Source: Actinomycetota bacterium
GTDB lineage: Bacteria > Actinomycetota > Acidimicrobiia > Acidimicrobiales > Ilumatobacteraceae
Direction: 5' to 3'
Assembly (NCBI GenBank): GCA_005793785.1
Contig: SXPW01000153.1
Span: forward strand, 1-20,337
DNA: 20,337 nucleotides
In this document: positions 7,079 through 14,276 of the stretch, piece after piece
How the letters are laid out: each line of letters begins with the position of its first letter
Numbering within the stretch: position 1 is the first letter of the stretch
Made by a program: the position numbers and the translations under genes
The notes under the pieces: generated by a model
What the model was told of the DNA's origin: nothing
Seen by the model: the letters and a program-made list of their open reading frames with translations, nothing else
Databases searched by the model: none

Positions 7079-7857
7079 CGAATGGTCGCGGCTATGTCGT
7101 CGGCGAGTTGCGGTGTGGCTGCCACGATGCCGCTCCAACGCTGACGCAAGTCCGGGTCGAAGTTGAGCGGGCGACCATGGACGTCCCGCAGACAGCCCCC
7201 GGCGTTTCGTACGACGAGGTCGACTGCGGCAAGGTCGACGATGCGGTGCACGTCCCCGCCGGAGTCACAGAATGCATCCACGGCTCCGTCGGCGACCAAA
7301 CATGCCTCGAGGACCGAACTTCCCAGTATGCGTACGCGATCGGCGCGAGCCGCTACGCGGTTCCATGCGGTCATTGTCTCGGGCCGTGGACGGAGCATCG
7401 ACACCGCAGCCCCGTCGAGCGAACGTCGCGCGGTGACCGAGTGCACCACTTCGTCGCCGAGTGCCGCCCGCCACGTACGGGAACCTTCGAACCAGTGGGT
7501 GATTGCGGCCACCACGGTGGAGTCACGCACGAGCGCGGCGCTGAAACTGCTGAGCGGTACACCGGCCGCCGCGTTCGCCGTGCCATCAAGCGGGTCGATG
7601 ACGACGGTGATGGACGAACCGCGGTCGATCCAGCCGATCTCTTCCGACAAGACGTTCACGCCAGCGCGCTCCAGCACGTCGAGTACCGGAGCCTCGACGA
7701 CGACGTCCAGGCGGTGCGTGGGAGTCCCATCACCGCCCATTCCAATCAATTCGGTGCGCTGCTCTCGTGTCATGGTTCTCGCGGCGAGGGTGAACGCGTT
7801 GCGCGCCGCCGCCAAAGAATCCTCGAGGAGCATCGTCGGATTGATGGGGGTCGGCAT
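7072..7857 (-). CDS. Inositol monophosphatase/FBPase-like phosphatase in the C-P lyase operon
   Basis: This 261-residue protein belongs to the Mg2+-dependent, Li+-sensitive sugar phosphatase family. GDGTPTHRLD lies at 42-51, followed by NVLSEEIG with the metal-binding Glu pair (72-73). The signature IDPLDGTANAAAGVPL has Asp88, Asp91 and Thr93, and a C-terminal VDLAAVDLVVRNAGG supplies the last metal Asp (about 208), though the usual Trp of the WDxAA motif is replaced. The GDGTP and VLSEEIG style recalls the archaeal bifunctional IMPase/FBPase type. The ATG at 7857 overlaps the phnM stop by one base (TGATG), so it is coupled to the operon. Neither phnN nor phnP is visible, so removal of a phosphate from a ribose-phosphate intermediate is a reasonable inference. 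The substrate is untested. Confidence 0.85.
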   Translation of the reverse strand: MPTPINPTMLLEDSLAAARNAFTLAARTMTREQRTELIGMGGDGTPTHRLDVVVEAPVLDVLERAGVNVLSEEIGWIDRGSSITVVIDPLDGTANAAAGVPLSSFSAALVRDSTVVAAITHWFEGSRTWRAALGDEVVHSVTARRSLDGAAVSMLRPRPETMTAWNRVAARADRVRILGSSVLEACLVADGAVDAFCDSGGDVHRIVDLAAVDLVVRNAGGCLRDVHGRPLNFDPDLRQRWSGIVAATPQLADDIAATIRG

Positions 7858-9068
7858 CACACTCCGATGAGTGACTCGCTGCTGGCGACGCTGAAGGTTG
7901 CCAGCACCTGCCCGATACGGCCGGAGAATCGAGCGAGCACCAGGTCTCCCCGCATTCCGGGCACGATGAGTCCGCGATCCTCCAAGCCGACGGTGAGCGC
8001 CGGACCGCGGGTCACGAGTCGCACGGCGCGCGGCAACGTACAAACTTCGTCGGCAACCAGCGTTGCCACTGCAGCGATCATGCCGTAGGGGAGATAGTCG
8101 GAGCAGAGGCCATCGCAGAGGCCCTCGCGAATCAAATCGACGGCGCCGACGTTGCCGCTGTGGCTTCCCCCGCGCAACACGTTCGGCGCGCCGCATACGG
8201 TGCGCAGGTCGTGGCCGCGCGCCAGTCGCGCGGCCTCCAACGTGGTGGGGAACTCGGCGATGAACGCCCCCCACTCGGTTGCTTCCGTGACTTCCTCCGG
8301 TGTCGCGAGGTCGTGTCCGATCAATCGAATTCGACCCGAATGCGCAGCCTCCGTAATCCACTCGAGTGCGGTCAGGCGATGGTGTTTGTTCTGCTCACGC
8401 TCGAGAATCGTCTTCTCGAGTTCTGCCTGCGCTTCCTCCCGTGAAATGCGCTTGGTACCCATGATGTAGTTGAGCAACCCCGTGCTGTCGGTGTACTGGC
8501 CCTGACCGGGAGTGTGGTCCTCGAAACTCACCAACGGTGTGTCGCCTCCGAAGTCGGCGGGTTCGGAGGTGCGTTGGAGGTATTCACGAAGTGCGATGGA
8601 ACCTTCGCCGTCACGGGCGTCGAGGCGGTGCAGGATTCGATGATCGATGAGGGCGGTGGAGGTCGAGCGATATTCCGAGATCGAGTCGCTGAACTGACGT
8701 GCGAGTTCGACCGTGCGGTTCCACTTGACGTCGTTCTCCCAACTGATTCCGTGGTACAGCGTGGTGATTCCAGAACTTCGAACGCGAGCCTCGAAAGCCC
8801 GCAGCGCGAAGTCCATCGGGACCGGTGCGTTCGGTCGTGGCATCAGTTCTCGTTCGATGCCGTCGTTGTGCGTGTCGACCATGCCCGGCATGCACACCGC
8901 ACCCCGCCCGTCGATTGCGTCTATCGGCGCCGGACCACTGCGCACCTCCGTGATGATGCCGTCCTCCACGACGACGCACCCGTCGTCCAGGAGCGAATCG
9001 GGCTGCACGACCGTGACGTTTCGAATGGCGAACGTACCTTTGCGAAGGCGTGCGTCAAGTGTGGTCAT
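7857..9068 (-). CDS. phnM: Alpha-D-ribose 1-methylphosphonate 5-triphosphate diphosphatase PhnM
   Basis: This 403-residue amidohydrolase-superfamily enzyme removes pyrophosphate from the 5-triphosphate made by PhnGHIL, giving ribose 1-methylphosphonate 5-phosphate, the substrate of PhnJ. Visible PhnM features are PGMVDTHNDGIERELMPRP (61-79) with the first metal ligands, TTLYHGISWEND, VSFEDHTPGQGQY, RLIGHDLATPEEV, the signature GAPNVLRGGSHSGNV and CSDYLPYGMIAA near the end. The length is slightly above the E. coli enzyme (378). The ATG overlaps the phnL stop in ATGA and the stop overlaps the next gene by one base. Start and function are both well supported. Confidence 0.95.
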   Translation of the reverse strand: MTTLDARLRKGTFAIRNVTVVQPDSLLDDGCVVVEDGIITEVRSGPAPIDAIDGRGAVCMPGMVDTHNDGIERELMPRPNAPVPMDFALRAFEARVRSSGITTLYHGISWENDVKWNRTVELARQFSDSISEYRSTSTALIDHRILHRLDARDGEGSIALREYLQRTSEPADFGGDTPLVSFEDHTPGQGQYTDSTGLLNYIMGTKRISREEAQAELEKTILEREQNKHHRLTALEWITEAAHSGRIRLIGHDLATPEEVTEATEWGAFIAEFPTTLEAARLARGHDLRTVCGAPNVLRGGSHSGNVGAVDLIREGLCDGLCSDYLPYGMIAAVATLVADEVCTLPRAVRLVTRGPALTVGLEDRGLIVPGMRGDLVLARFSGRIGQVLATFSVASSESLIGV

Positions 9069-9820
9069 CGGGCTGCGGCCGCCAATCGTTCGTCGAGTTC
9101 GTCGGGTCGGCGTTCGGCGACGAGTTGCCCGCGCTCGAGCACGAGCACGCGGGTAGCCAAGCGTCGGATTGCCTCGAGGTCGTGGAAGATCGACACCACC
9201 GCCACGCCACGATGGGACAACGCCGAAATAAGGACGAGTGCTCGTTCGCGGTTGTCGGGGTCGAGCGCCGACAGTGGTTCGTCCAACAGCAAGAGTCGTG
9301 GCGGGTGCACGGTTCCGGCTGCAAGATTGACCCGCTGTTTCTCACCGCCTGAGAGGACCGATGCATACACGTCCCACAGGCGCTCCTCGATACCGACACG
9401 TTGCAATGCGTCGGCGGCTGCCTCCCGTGCATCGGATTCGTTCATACCGCGTTGCCGCGCCGACTTCATGACGATGTCGAGCGCGCCGCGACGCGGCTCG
9501 GAGCGCAGGAACTGCGAGACGTATCCGATTTCATGGCCGCGAATGGTGGCGACCTCGATGTCGCTCAACGCACACATGTCCACGTACTTTCCGGCGTGAA
9601 TCTGCAGCCACACCTCACCGGAGTTCGGTCGGTAGGTGCGGTAAATGGACTTGAGGAGCGACGACTTTCCGGCACCGCTCATTCCTGCCAGCGCAACGTG
9701 CTCACCCGCGGCGACACTGAACGACACGTCATCGAACGCCACCACCGACCGACCACTCACCGCGTGCAGAACGAACGATTTGCAGAGCCGACGAACCTCG
9801 AGCACCGGGTCTCGCCTCAT
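9065..9820 (-). CDS. phnL: C-P lyase ABC-type ATPase PhnL
   Basis: This 251-residue ABC ATPase has its Walker A, GMSGAGKSS, at 46-54, a Q-loop near 103 (YVSQFLR), the ABC signature LSGGEKQRVNLA at 156-167 and Walker B LLLLDEP at 176-182. The short A-loop region and the SQFLRSEPRRGALDIV stretch are typical of PhnL rather than of importers. PhnL is needed with PhnG, PhnH and PhnI to attach methylphosphonate to the ribose of ATP in place of adenine, and it binds the C-P lyase core. The start ATG overlaps the phnK stop in ATGA; a longer open frame upstream is a shadow of phnK. It is a little longer than the E. coli protein (226). Confidence 0.93.
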   Translation of the reverse strand: MRRDPVLEVRRLCKSFVLHAVSGRSVVAFDDVSFSVAAGEHVALAGMSGAGKSSLLKSIYRTYRPNSGEVWLQIHAGKYVDMCALSDIEVATIRGHEIGYVSQFLRSEPRRGALDIVMKSARQRGMNESDAREAAADALQRVGIEERLWDVYASVLSGGEKQRVNLAAGTVHPPRLLLLDEPLSALDPDNRERALVLISALSHRGVAVVSIFHDLEAIRRLATRVLVLERGQLVAERRPDELDERLAAAAR

Positions 9821-10701
9821 GCGCGAGCCGCCGCGACGAGTCGTTGTGTGTACGGATGGTGCGGATCCTCGAGCAATTGGTCGGTGAGCGCACTCTCGAC
9901 GATTCGACCGTGGTGCATGACGAGACATCGCGAGGTGAGCATTTCGATCACCGAGAAGTCGTGGGACACGACCACGGCAGCGATGCGATGTTCCTCGAGG
10001 AGCGAACGAATGAGATCGAGCACCCCGGCAGCGACGCTGGCGTCGAGTCCGGTGGTCGGCTCGTCGAACAGCACGACGCTCGGGGAGTTGGCGAGGGCCT
10101 TTGCGATCTGAACCCGTTGCCGCATGCCGCCCGAGAAGGCGCGAACGAGATCGTCCATGCGATTGAGCGGAACTTCGGTGCGAGCGAGGAGATCGCTGGC
10201 TCGCGCGCGGATTTTGGAGAAGTTCCGCCAGCCAGCCGCGGTGAGAGGCTCGGCGATGTTGCCGCCCGCGGTGACGTTCATCTTGAGTCCCTCGGACGGG
10301 TCCTGGTACACCACCGACACGGTGTCGACACGTAGTCGCCGACGTTGAGCGGGCTCCACGTCGAAGATGTTCACGTCGTCGGATCCGAGTCGAATGGTGG
10401 CCGAACCGGTCGAAGGAGTGAAGTCGCCGGCGAGGCAACGCAGCACGGTGGTCTTCCCCGAGCCCGATTCGCCGACGATCCCGAGCGCCTCGCCTGGTGC
10501 CACCTCGAACGACACGTCCCATGCCGCAACCACCGACCCGTTGATGGAACTCTTTGCTGTGTCTCGTTCCGATCCGGTCGACGCAATGATCTCATCGTCG
10601 TACGGTCCGTACACCTTGCCGAGACGTTCCACTTTCAGGAGCCACTCGGGAATGGCGAGACGCGCGATGTCGTACCGACGTTCGGTGAAGGTGTCGTTCA
10701 T
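9817..10701 (-). CDS. phnK: C-P lyase ABC-type ATPase PhnK, with an insert near the N-terminus
   Basis: This 294-residue ABC ATPase matches PhnK through GIVGESGSGKTT (Walker A, 75-86), VYQDPSEGLKMNVTAGGNIAE (a PhnK-specific Q-loop region), the signature FSGGMRQRVQIAKAL at 189-203, Walker B VLFDEPTTGLD and the C-terminal DPHHPYTQRLV. PhnK is dispensable for substrate priming but binds the PhnGHIJ core and is needed in vivo. E. coli PhnK has 252 residues. The excess lies in an 18-20 residue N-terminal lead and a roughly 23-residue polar insert (about 32-60) between the A-loop Tyr31 and WDVSF. The start ATG overlaps the phnJ stop in ATGA; the upstream in-frame ATG at 10725 is less likely. Confidence 0.93.
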   Translation of the reverse strand: MNDTFTERRYDIARLAIPEWLLKVERLGKVYGPYDDEIIASTGSERDTAKSSINGSVVAAWDVSFEVAPGEALGIVGESGSGKTTVLRCLAGDFTPSTGSATIRLGSDDVNIFDVEPAQRRRLRVDTVSVVYQDPSEGLKMNVTAGGNIAEPLTAAGWRNFSKIRARASDLLARTEVPLNRMDDLVRAFSGGMRQRVQIAKALANSPSVVLFDEPTTGLDASVAAGVLDLIRSLLEEHRIAAVVVSHDFSVIEMLTSRCLVMHHGRIVESALTDQLLEDPHHPYTQRLVAAARA

Positions 10702-11540
10702 CGGGATCCCCGCTGACGTGCGCACCAGTCGGTATCACTGCACAACCACGTGGTGGAGTTGGGGAGCGAAACGAGGAAACTCTCGCTCTTGCCGCAGAGC
10801 GAGCATCGTGCTCCGTCGGAATCCTCCACCTCGAAGGGCACGTCCTCGAACGTCAACGGTTCGACGATCGTGTACGGCGGAATCGCGTAGATACGTTTCT
10901 CACGTCCCGCTCCGAAGAGGGTGAGGAACGGGGCGTCGTGGAGGCGGGGAATGTCCCATCGGGGAATCGGTGTGGTTGCCACCACGTAGCGCTCGTTGAC
11001 GAGACATGGATATCCAGTGGTTTGCGTGATCACTCCATTGCGTACCTTGTCCTCGTACAGGCTCACCCACATGCGCGAGTAGTCGGCTTCCGCGTGCATG
11101 CGCGCCAATTCGCGCATGTCGCGTTCGACACCGCGGAGCGGTTCCGGCACCGGCACTTGCAAGACGAGAATGCTCGACTCGTCGAGTCCGTCCTCGGGAA
11201 TTCGGTGGCGGCTCTGCGTGACGGTCGCCTCGCTTGCCGTGGTGGTCTCGTCGGCACCGGTCGATGAGGTGACGAGTCGACGGAGGTTGACTGCATTCAC
11301 GCCATCGTCGTCACCCTGGTCGATCACCTTTACGGTGTCGTCGTCGTGGGTGACGGCGAGCGTGATTTGCAAGCCACCCGAACCCCAGCCACGCGCCACG
11401 GGCATCTCTCGAGAACCGAACGGCACTTGGTAGCCGGGAATCGCGACGGCCGCCAACGTGGCGCGTCGAATCTCGCGCTTGGCAAACTCGTCGAGCAGTT
11501 CGCCGGACTCGTGCCGATCGATCAGGTCGCTAAGCGTCAC
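10698..11540 (-). CDS. phnJ: C-P lyase radical SAM subunit PhnJ
   Basis: PhnJ cleaves the carbon-phosphorus bond of ribose 1-methylphosphonate 5-phosphate by SAM radical chemistry. The 280-residue product keeps AVAIPGYQVPFG with Gly36 (the glycyl-radical position, Gly32 in E. coli), GWGSGGLQITL, KVIDQGDDDGVNAV, QVPVPEPLR, GAGREKRIYAIPPYT and the cysteines 246, 249, 267 and 273. The last of these, in CSDTDWC, is the thiyl site; the other three bind the 4Fe-4S cluster. The spacing is CX2CX17CX5C, four residues shorter in the middle than in E. coli. I chose GTG 11540, which overlaps phnI by 11 bases and gives the family length; an in-frame TTG at 11567 is an alternative. Confidence 0.96.
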   Translation of the reverse strand: MTLSDLIDRHESGELLDEFAKREIRRATLAAVAIPGYQVPFGSREMPVARGWGSGGLQITLAVTHDDDTVKVIDQGDDDGVNAVNLRRLVTSSTGADETTTASEATVTQSRHRIPEDGLDESSILVLQVPVPEPLRGVERDMRELARMHAEADYSRMWVSLYEDKVRNGVITQTTGYPCLVNERYVVATTPIPRWDIPRLHDAPFLTLFGAGREKRIYAIPPYTIVEPLTFEDVPFEVEDSDGARCSLCGKSESFLVSLPNSTTWLCSDTDWCARQRGSR

Positions 11541-12627
11541 GACGTTGTCTCGCCTTCCGTACCGCAATCTTCCGCTCGATCATCGAACGAAACGTGACGT
11601 AGTGGGGGAGTTTGAGGTGTTCGAGAAATCCCGCGGAGTCGAGAGCATCCGTGGTGAGAAGCAGGGACTGCTCCAGTTGGGTGCGACCGGCATCACGATG
11701 GCAGGCGATGTCGAGGTTGGCCATCGCAATCGCCTTGCGTTCGTTGTGTCCGAAACAGAGCCCGTACCCGACGTCGAACCTCGAGCGATCCTCCTCGACA
11801 CCCTCGAGGTCCTCGATCGCCTCGACCTCGCTCACGCGAACCTGCATGATCGTGACCGTCTCGCCCGTGACGGGATGACGCACGTTGAGCGGCATGTTCG
11901 CATGGCGCACCTCCCCGAGCGTCACCTCGTGCAAGTAACCGTCCGGTCCGAGAATGTTGCGGTACCACTGGTTGACGAGTGCACCGGTATCCGCGCGTGC
12001 CATGGAGCTGAGCAACGCCGAGCGCGGCGCCGGGGGTCGGGCCGGAGTACGGGTGATATCGAAGGGCTCCGGATCGTCTTCGAGGCGGCGGTCGACGAGC
12101 ATGTCCATCTCGCGCAGCAGTTCCATCAGGCGGCGAGGTGCGATCTCCTCGGAGGCTGGCTCGATGTCCCTCGACTCCTCGGTCTGTGCAGCCCGAAGTT
12201 TCTCGGCTTCTTCGCGCGCATCATCGTCGCCGGTTCGTTCGAGAAAACGTGCGGTGTAGTCGACGGATCGTCCGAGCAATTGGTTGCCAGGCACGCGCTG
12301 GAATGCGGGAACGATTCGTCGCATGACGGTCGCGTCGTCGGCGTCGATTGCCTCGGAATAGGCGAACCGAGGCAGCGTCGAACGGTACGCACGAAGAAGG
12401 TGCACCGCCTCAGTTGCATCACCTTCGCTCTGTCGAATTGCCTTGCTCGCCAAGCGCGGATCCCACAAACCCGCCTCACTCATGACTCGATCGACGAGCA
12501 AGCGAAGTTTGTCGAGGATTTGGTCCTCCTCCAGCCAGTTCGACTCCGACACCAACCGCTTGGTGCGCACGAGTGACTCCGCTGCGCGAATCGCGTCGAG
12601 TCCACCGCGAGCCGAGACGTATCCCAT
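11530..12627 (-). CDS. phnI: C-P lyase core subunit PhnI
   Basis: PhnI is the nucleosidase-type subunit that, with PhnG, PhnH and PhnL, forms ribose 1-methylphosphonate 5-triphosphate from ATP. The 365-residue product is close to the E. coli length (354). It begins MGYVSARGGLDAIRAAESL and contains the conserved VRHPVTGETVTIMQVRVSE and GLCFGHNERKAIAMANLD blocks toward the end. The start is fixed by the conserved MGYV opening and a strong GGAAGGAA ribosome binding site. It lies one base after the phnH stop, and its own 3' end overlaps phnJ by 11 bases. Identity is secure. Confidence 0.95.
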   Translation of the reverse strand: MGYVSARGGLDAIRAAESLVRTKRLVSESNWLEEDQILDKLRLLVDRVMSEAGLWDPRLASKAIRQSEGDATEAVHLLRAYRSTLPRFAYSEAIDADDATVMRRIVPAFQRVPGNQLLGRSVDYTARFLERTGDDDAREEAEKLRAAQTEESRDIEPASEEIAPRRLMELLREMDMLVDRRLEDDPEPFDITRTPARPPAPRSALLSSMARADTGALVNQWYRNILGPDGYLHEVTLGEVRHANMPLNVRHPVTGETVTIMQVRVSEVEAIEDLEGVEEDRSRFDVGYGLCFGHNERKAIAMANLDIACHRDAGRTQLEQSLLLTTDALDSAGFLEHLKLPHYVTFRSMIERKIAVRKARQRRDA

Positions 12628-12628
12628 C

Positions 12629-13219
12629 TCAGTTCCTTCCTGCGGTTGCGGAAGTCGGTTGCATTTGTATTTGGGTCGTTCGCGGCAGACCCACGACCTC
12701 ACCGTTGGTGGAGACGAGCCAACAGTCGATTCCGGCGGGAGGTTGGGCGTTGACTTCAGCGCGAACGGCGAGGAATTCAACGAGGTCGTGACCAACCCGT
12801 AGCGACGATCCTGGAACGACGCCCGGTCCACCAAGACCCACTTCGATGTTCGCATCGAACGGCGCGTTCCACGCCAACACCATTCGTGCACCGAGTTCGG
12901 GTCGGAACGACGTACCGCGTCCGAGTCCGATGACGAACTCCCTGGACGGCACGTCTCGATGCATCACGAATTGCGCATCACGGGAATTCGAGATCCGCGC
13001 GGAGGTAATAGTGGCGATCTCGCCCTCCAATTCGGGTTCGTCGGGAGCACAAAACGAGGTTTCGATATCGGTGAGCGCGAGCAGCGGAAGGCTCAGGGCC
13101 GGCATTCGGGCGACCAAGTGTGGCGGAAGTTGTGCGACCCGACCAGGAAATGCGAAGGCTTGGAGGAGCGCACGAAACACCAGCGTGGAATCCTTCGAGG
13201 TGAGCGGGGCGAGTCGCAC
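12629..13219 (-). CDS. phnH: C-P lyase subunit PhnH
   Basis: This 196-residue protein fits PhnH (194 in E. coli), the PLP-transferase-fold subunit that forms the dimer interface of the PhnGHIJ core without catalytic PLP. Recognisable parts are STLVFRALLQAFAFPGRVAQLP near the N-terminus, LALTDIETSFCAP, GRGTSFRPELGARMVL and the late GPGVVPGSSLRVGHDLVEF. I chose the GTG at 13219, which follows the phnG stop after one base and has GAGGAG about ten bases upstream. An in-frame ATG at 13351 would overlap phnG by 130 bases and is not conserved. Confidence 0.93.
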   Translation of the reverse strand: MRLAPLTSKDSTLVFRALLQAFAFPGRVAQLPPHLVARMPALSLPLLALTDIETSFCAPDEPELEGEIATITSARISNSRDAQFVMHRDVPSREFVIGLGRGTSFRPELGARMVLAWNAPFDANIEVGLGGPGVVPGSSLRVGHDLVEFLAVRAEVNAQPPAGIDCWLVSTNGEVVGLPRTTQIQMQPTSATAGRN

Positions 13220-13220
13220 G

Positions 13221-13697
13221 TTATTCAAACTCCTCGAAGTCGACCCGAGTCGGTGCCAGTTCCGTCCACTCACGGCGCACCTGGCCTTCGAGGCGTTCCC
13301 TCGTCTCGCGACAGAGTTCCTCGACGGCCGTGCGGGCCTCGGCGAACTCACTTTCAGTCGTTCGGGTTACCGCATCACACAGTGCCGCAGCGAGTGCGGC
13401 CTCCTTGTTCTCGCCGCTGACCATGGCCCAACCGTGAATCTCACCAACGAGGACCTCGCATCGCGTCACGACCACCTCGCCGAGGTAGAAGCGCTCGCGC
13501 CGCACCGGCTCGCGCACCTGCATCATGACGAGCCCAACGGTCGGGGGGTGAACAATCTTGAGGACGTCCGCCAGGAGTGGCATCGCCAGACACTGCTCAC
13601 CAACTTCGATGAGACGGTGTGCCGTTGCCTGCATCAGCATGTCCCCGGCAAGATACGCCGATGCGGTGAACGCGAAGTTACGCGAGTGCGAACGCAT
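13221..13697 (-). CDS. phnG: C-P lyase subunit PhnG
   Basis: This 158-residue protein matches PhnG, the small core subunit that pairs with PhnI. Family-like parts are VGLVMMQVREPVRRERFYLGE, RCEVLVGEIHGWAMVSG, AALAAALCDAV and the C-terminal RVDFEEFE, which corresponds to the SRVDF of E. coli PhnG. The ATG at 13697 gives a length close to the E. coli protein (150). ATG codons 19-21 residues further in are alternatives. The gap to the upstream phnZ-like gene is 27 bases, the widest in the operon, and holds a small hairpin covering the weak GGTGG ribosome binding site. Confidence 0.9.
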   Translation of the reverse strand: MRSHSRNFAFTASAYLAGDMLMQATAHRLIEVGEQCLAMPLLADVLKIVHPPTVGLVMMQVREPVRRERFYLGEVVVTRCEVLVGEIHGWAMVSGENKEAALAAALCDAVTRTTESEFAEARTAVEELCRETRERLEGQVRREWTELAPTRVDFEEFE

Positions 13698-13714
13698 GCC
13701 ACCAATGAGGTGGC
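13698..13714 (-). promoter_or_regulatory. Small hairpin over the phnG ribosome binding site
   Basis: GCCACC and GGTGGC form a perfect six-base-pair stem with a five-base loop, ending directly against the phnG ATG on the minus strand. The only Shine-Dalgarno-like bases (GGTGG) are in the 3' arm, so folding would hide them. This is the only junction in the operon without overlap or near contact. Confidence 0.4.
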
Positions 13715-13724
13715 AAATGCGGGT

Positions 13725-14276
13725 TCATTCGGTGACGAGGACTCGTTCGATTTTGAATCGGAAGTCGGCGAGTGTTCGTCCGCTCGGCGTCAGGTCCTTG
13801 CCCCGTTCATCCCATCGACGCAGCGCAACCGCGCGCTCCGCGGCGGGGTGGTTGCGGAAACGATTCACTTCTTCGTCGTTCATACGTCCGCCCTGCACCT
13901 CCAGGCTGCGGATCGAGCCGACCGAGAGCGTCGAAAAGTACGACTCCTCCACGGTGCAGAGATAGCGCTTGGCCTCGACATGCAAGGCGATCGGTGCGGT
14001 GACCGACGTCGGGAAGTGTCGGGCAAGGTACGCGGCGCCGGTCGATTCGTGCGAGTCGTTTGCCGTGACGTCGACCGTGCCATTGCCGCGTTCGAGCGCC
14101 AAGAGATGTCCGACGTCGTGCAACAAGGCGGCAACGACGAGACCGTCGTCGGCACCCGCATCGCGGGCCAACTGTGCGCACTGGACGGCGTGCTCCAGTT
14201 GAGAGATTCGTTCGTCGTAGGTGTTGGTACCCCAACGAGTGAATAGCCGTTCAATGGCGGTGATTGGGTCGTTCAT
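13725..14276 (-). CDS. phnZ: PhnZ-like HD-domain mixed-valent diiron oxygenase
   Basis: This 183-residue HD-domain protein resembles PhnZ and TmpB, which use a Fe(II)/Fe(III) pair and O2 to split alpha-hydroxyphosphonates into phosphate and an oxidised carbon product. It has YDERISQLEHAVQCA (His29), LLHDVGHLL (His53, Asp54, His57), DSHESTGAAYL (His76), HVEAKRYL (His99, Lys103) and Asp156 in RRWDERGK. These line up with the iron ligands and phosphonate-binding lysine described for PhnZ, offset by four or five. Ordinary HD phosphohydrolases lack the QLEHA and AKRYL features. The start ATG overlaps the phnY-like stop in ATGA. Which hydroxyphosphonate it takes cannot be read from sequence. Confidence 0.85.
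   Translation of the reverse strand: MNDPITAIERLFTRWGTNTYDERISQLEHAVQCAQLARDAGADDGLVVAALLHDVGHLLALERGNGTVDVTANDSHESTGAAYLARHFPTSVTAPIALHVEAKRYLCTVEESYFSTLSVGSIRSLEVQGGRMNDEEVNRFRNHPAAERAVALRRWDERGKDLTPSGRTLADFRFKIERVLVTE

Noticed and set aside
6274..8088. A 604-codon open frame on the plus strand
   Set aside because: It lies opposite ugd and the IMPase-like gene, both with clear family motifs, and its own product is a composition-driven mix with no recognisable domain. It is a shadow of GC-rich codon use.
8514..9599. A 361-codon open frame on the plus strand
   Set aside because: It is antisense to phnM and phnL and covers two unrelated genes, as expected for a shadow frame.
11458..12576. 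A 372-codon open frame on the plus strand
   Set aside because: It is antisense to phnI and has no recognisable domain or sensible ribosome binding site.
12846..14246. A 466-codon open frame on the plus strand
   Set aside because: It is antisense to phnH, phnG and the phnZ-like gene. The minus-strand products match known families over their full length, and this one matches nothing.
13725..14276. HD-domain gene as an ordinary HD phosphohydrolase or (p)ppGpp-type hydrolase
   Set aside because: The QLEHA, HES and AKRYL features and the dioxygenase partner fit the PhnZ/TmpB oxygenase branch better.
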